From: Akkermansiaceae bacterium
GTDB lineage: Bacteria; Verrucomicrobiota; Verrucomicrobiia; Verrucomicrobiales; DEV007
Reading direction: 5' to 3'
NCBI GenBank assembly: GCA_024233005.1
Contig: JACKQE010000013.1
Location: 62,001-126,000 of the forward strand
Length of the DNA stretch: 64,000 nt
Part shown: one piece after another, positions 62,953 to 64,000 of the stretch
Numbering within the stretch: position 1 is the stretch's first letter
How the letters are laid out: each line of letters opens with the position of its first letter
Made by a program: the position numbers and the translations under genes
The notes under the pieces: model-generated
What the model saw: only the letters and a program-made list of their open reading frames with translations
Database searches by the model: none
Told to the model about the DNA's origin: nothing

Positions 62953-64000
62953 CGGTTTGGGAGTCTCCAATCGTGGCGCCAAACCGGCAGAGGAAACCGC
63001 CGCCGGGAAAGCCTTTGGAACCGCCCTCGAAGAAGTCCCGCCGTCCCAAGGTTCGGGCTCGCCCACCGCTGACCCAAGAAACAGAGCAGAGGAACCCTTC
63101 GCTGGTAATCGATCTGCCAAGGCGGTCATCCCGTCCGTCGCGCTCGAACTTTCACCAATCACCCGGGCCAGATCGTCAAGAAATCGGTTGGGATCTTTTT
63201 CGGGAAATTCCGTCAAACGGAACCAGGTGGCCCCCAGGAACTCCGAAACCTCGGGAGAAAGCCCTGCGAACTCTCCCGGGGCTGGTGCGGCGCCCTCCCA
63301 AGAAAGCCGTCTGCCGGTGGTCGCGTGCAGGAAGAGATTCATCAACACCGCCGTGCGTCTGGCCCCGTCAAGCTGACGACTGAACACGGACATCCTCCGG
63401 AGCAGAGAATCTGGCAGATCCAACCCGCGCAAGAGGGCCGGCACCGACGAATGGAGGCGGAGCCTCACCGCGAGACGGCTCCAAGTGTCACTTCCAAAGC
63501 GCTGCAGCGCATCGGAGAGTGCGGTGACCCCATCCCCACCGGTCACGACATAGACATTTTCCGGAGGCAACCACCAGACCTGGGAGGCGGTCGCGGCCTT
63601 CTCAATGGCATCCAGCGCAGCGGAAATCTTGCGCATCAGCGTCAGAGCGTGATCCGCAGACAGCGTTCCCAACCTTCCGACGATTCCTTCCAGCGATACT
63701 CCCTCAACGCGTTCTTCGCCGAGAAACTGGGCCCGTCCTTTTTGTTGCGCCAAATGGACTGTCATCTGGTTGGGCAATCCTCTGCCGGGACGTCGCAATA
63801 CGGCGCGGTGCTGCTCCAGGAGCAATTCTTTCGGCAGGACCGGCTCGCCCGGTACCAATTGAAAGCGGATCCGCGAAATGTTGAATCCCCGGTTTGAGTC
63901 CGCCGATACCAGATAAGGCGTTTCACGTTCCTCCGGACTGCGCCGGGCAATGTATTCCGGCCCCAAATCCGGCACCTCGGCTCCATTGAGGAGCCATCCA
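62680..64000 (-). CDS. Pseudokinase-like N-terminal part of the Sel1 protein (5' partial, frameshifted)
   Basis: The frame is open to the right edge, so the true start lies outside. About the first 330 visible residues form a helical domain that resembles a protein kinase fold without catalytic residues: where HRDLKPEN is expected the text reads VWWLPPENVYVV, after the helix HALTLMRKISAALDAIEKAA; no Asp of HRD or DFG is visible. After a Ser/Ala/Pro linker the chain enters the (A-A-E-P-I)n repeat and stops at 62680 because of an extra base in the unit at 62712-62727. Removing one base there joins it to the downstream frame with its membrane helix and Sel1 repeats. Real mutation or sequence error cannot be told apart here. 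Confidence 0.75.
   Translation of the reverse strand, partial: GWLLNGAEVPDLGPEYIARRSPEERETPYLVSADSNRGFNISRIRFQLVPGEPVLPKELLLEQHRAVLRRPGRGLPNQMTVHLAQQKGRAQFLGEERVEGVSLEGIVGRLGTLSADHALTLMRKISAALDAIEKAATASQVWWLPPENVYVVTGGDGVTALSDALQRFGSDTWSRLAVRLRLHSSVPALLRGLDLPDSLLRRMSVFSRQLDGARRTAVLMNLFLHATTGRRLSWEGAAPAPGEFAGLSPEVSEFLGATWFRLTEFPEKDPNRFLDDLARVIGESSSATDGMTALADRLPAKGSSALFLGSAVGEPEPWDGGTSSRAVPKAFPAAVSSAGLAPRLETPKPTVAEPIAAEPTATEPTAAEPIAAEPIAAEPIAAEPIAAELIAAEPTAAEPTAAELIAAEPIAADPIAAEPIAAEPIAAERDCSRADCQPS

Overview
The window is a GC-rich, densely coded chromosomal stretch from a member of the PVC superphylum, most likely Verrucomicrobiota. The inference rests on gene content: DUF5069, DUF1080 and DUF1501 proteins, PQQ-type beta-propellers, and a ThuA / PVC-type dehydrogenase / cytochrome c fusion. 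Shine-Dalgarno sequences are weak or absent, and many genes join by 1-4 base overlaps. I see no rRNA, tRNA, insertion sequence, integrase or CRISPR array. Both ends of the window cut through genes.

Layout. (1) 1-3078: a 5'-truncated methyltransferase-like / beta-propeller protein, then a DUF5069 gene with a clear intrinsic terminator. (2) 3079-10040, minus strand: a two-domain DUF1080 protein, a PilMN-PilO-PilP-like envelope module, upp, and a small operon metX - isoprenylcysteine-type methyltransferase - small membrane protein. (3) 10251-19009, plus strand: an acyl-adenylating enzyme with a degenerate acyltransferase domain, then a tight run of a PrsW-type intramembrane protease, a DUF3142 lipoprotein and a 1176-residue secreted repeat protein. 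(4) 19074-25942: a probable small secreted protein with its own terminator, and two OmpR/histidine-kinase systems bracketing a secreted animal-type heme peroxidase. (5) 25943-30086: a possible structured leader, purB, a DUF6882 gene and prfC. (6) 30149-46689, minus strand: a 1463-residue ThuA/NPCBM/dehydrogenase/HEAT/cytochrome c protein preceded by three giant envelope proteins (1439, about 1290 and 1259 residues) that look paralogous. (7) 46928-53986, minus strand: a sugar-nucleotide epimerase, a three-subunit proton-translocating transhydrogenase, a secreted beta-propeller and a DUF1501 protein. (8) 54352-58264: a decayed enzyme fragment, a polysaccharide deacetylase-like protein, a small secreted protein, and the alkylation-repair pair ada-alkB. 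(9) 58271-64000: a YmdB-type phosphoesterase, a diverged N-acetylmuramoyl-alanine amidase, and a pseudokinase / repeat / Sel1 protein split by a frameshift inside a 15-bp tandem repeat.

The best candidate for something undescribed is the three-gene giant-protein operon at 34666-46689. The proteins share an N-terminal aromatic/proline motif pair, repeated beta-rich modules and C-terminal membrane segments. Upstream of the first gene lie four 7-bp direct repeats at exactly 11-bp spacing (46733-46772), an arrangement typical of OmpR/PhoB-family response regulators. A second regulatory unit, around 19074-19420, pairs a tandem TTAAT-type box with a tiny minus-strand gene and a strong terminator, divergent from a two-component system.

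All family assignments come from reading translated motifs by eye; no database search was run. Domain boundaries are approximate.
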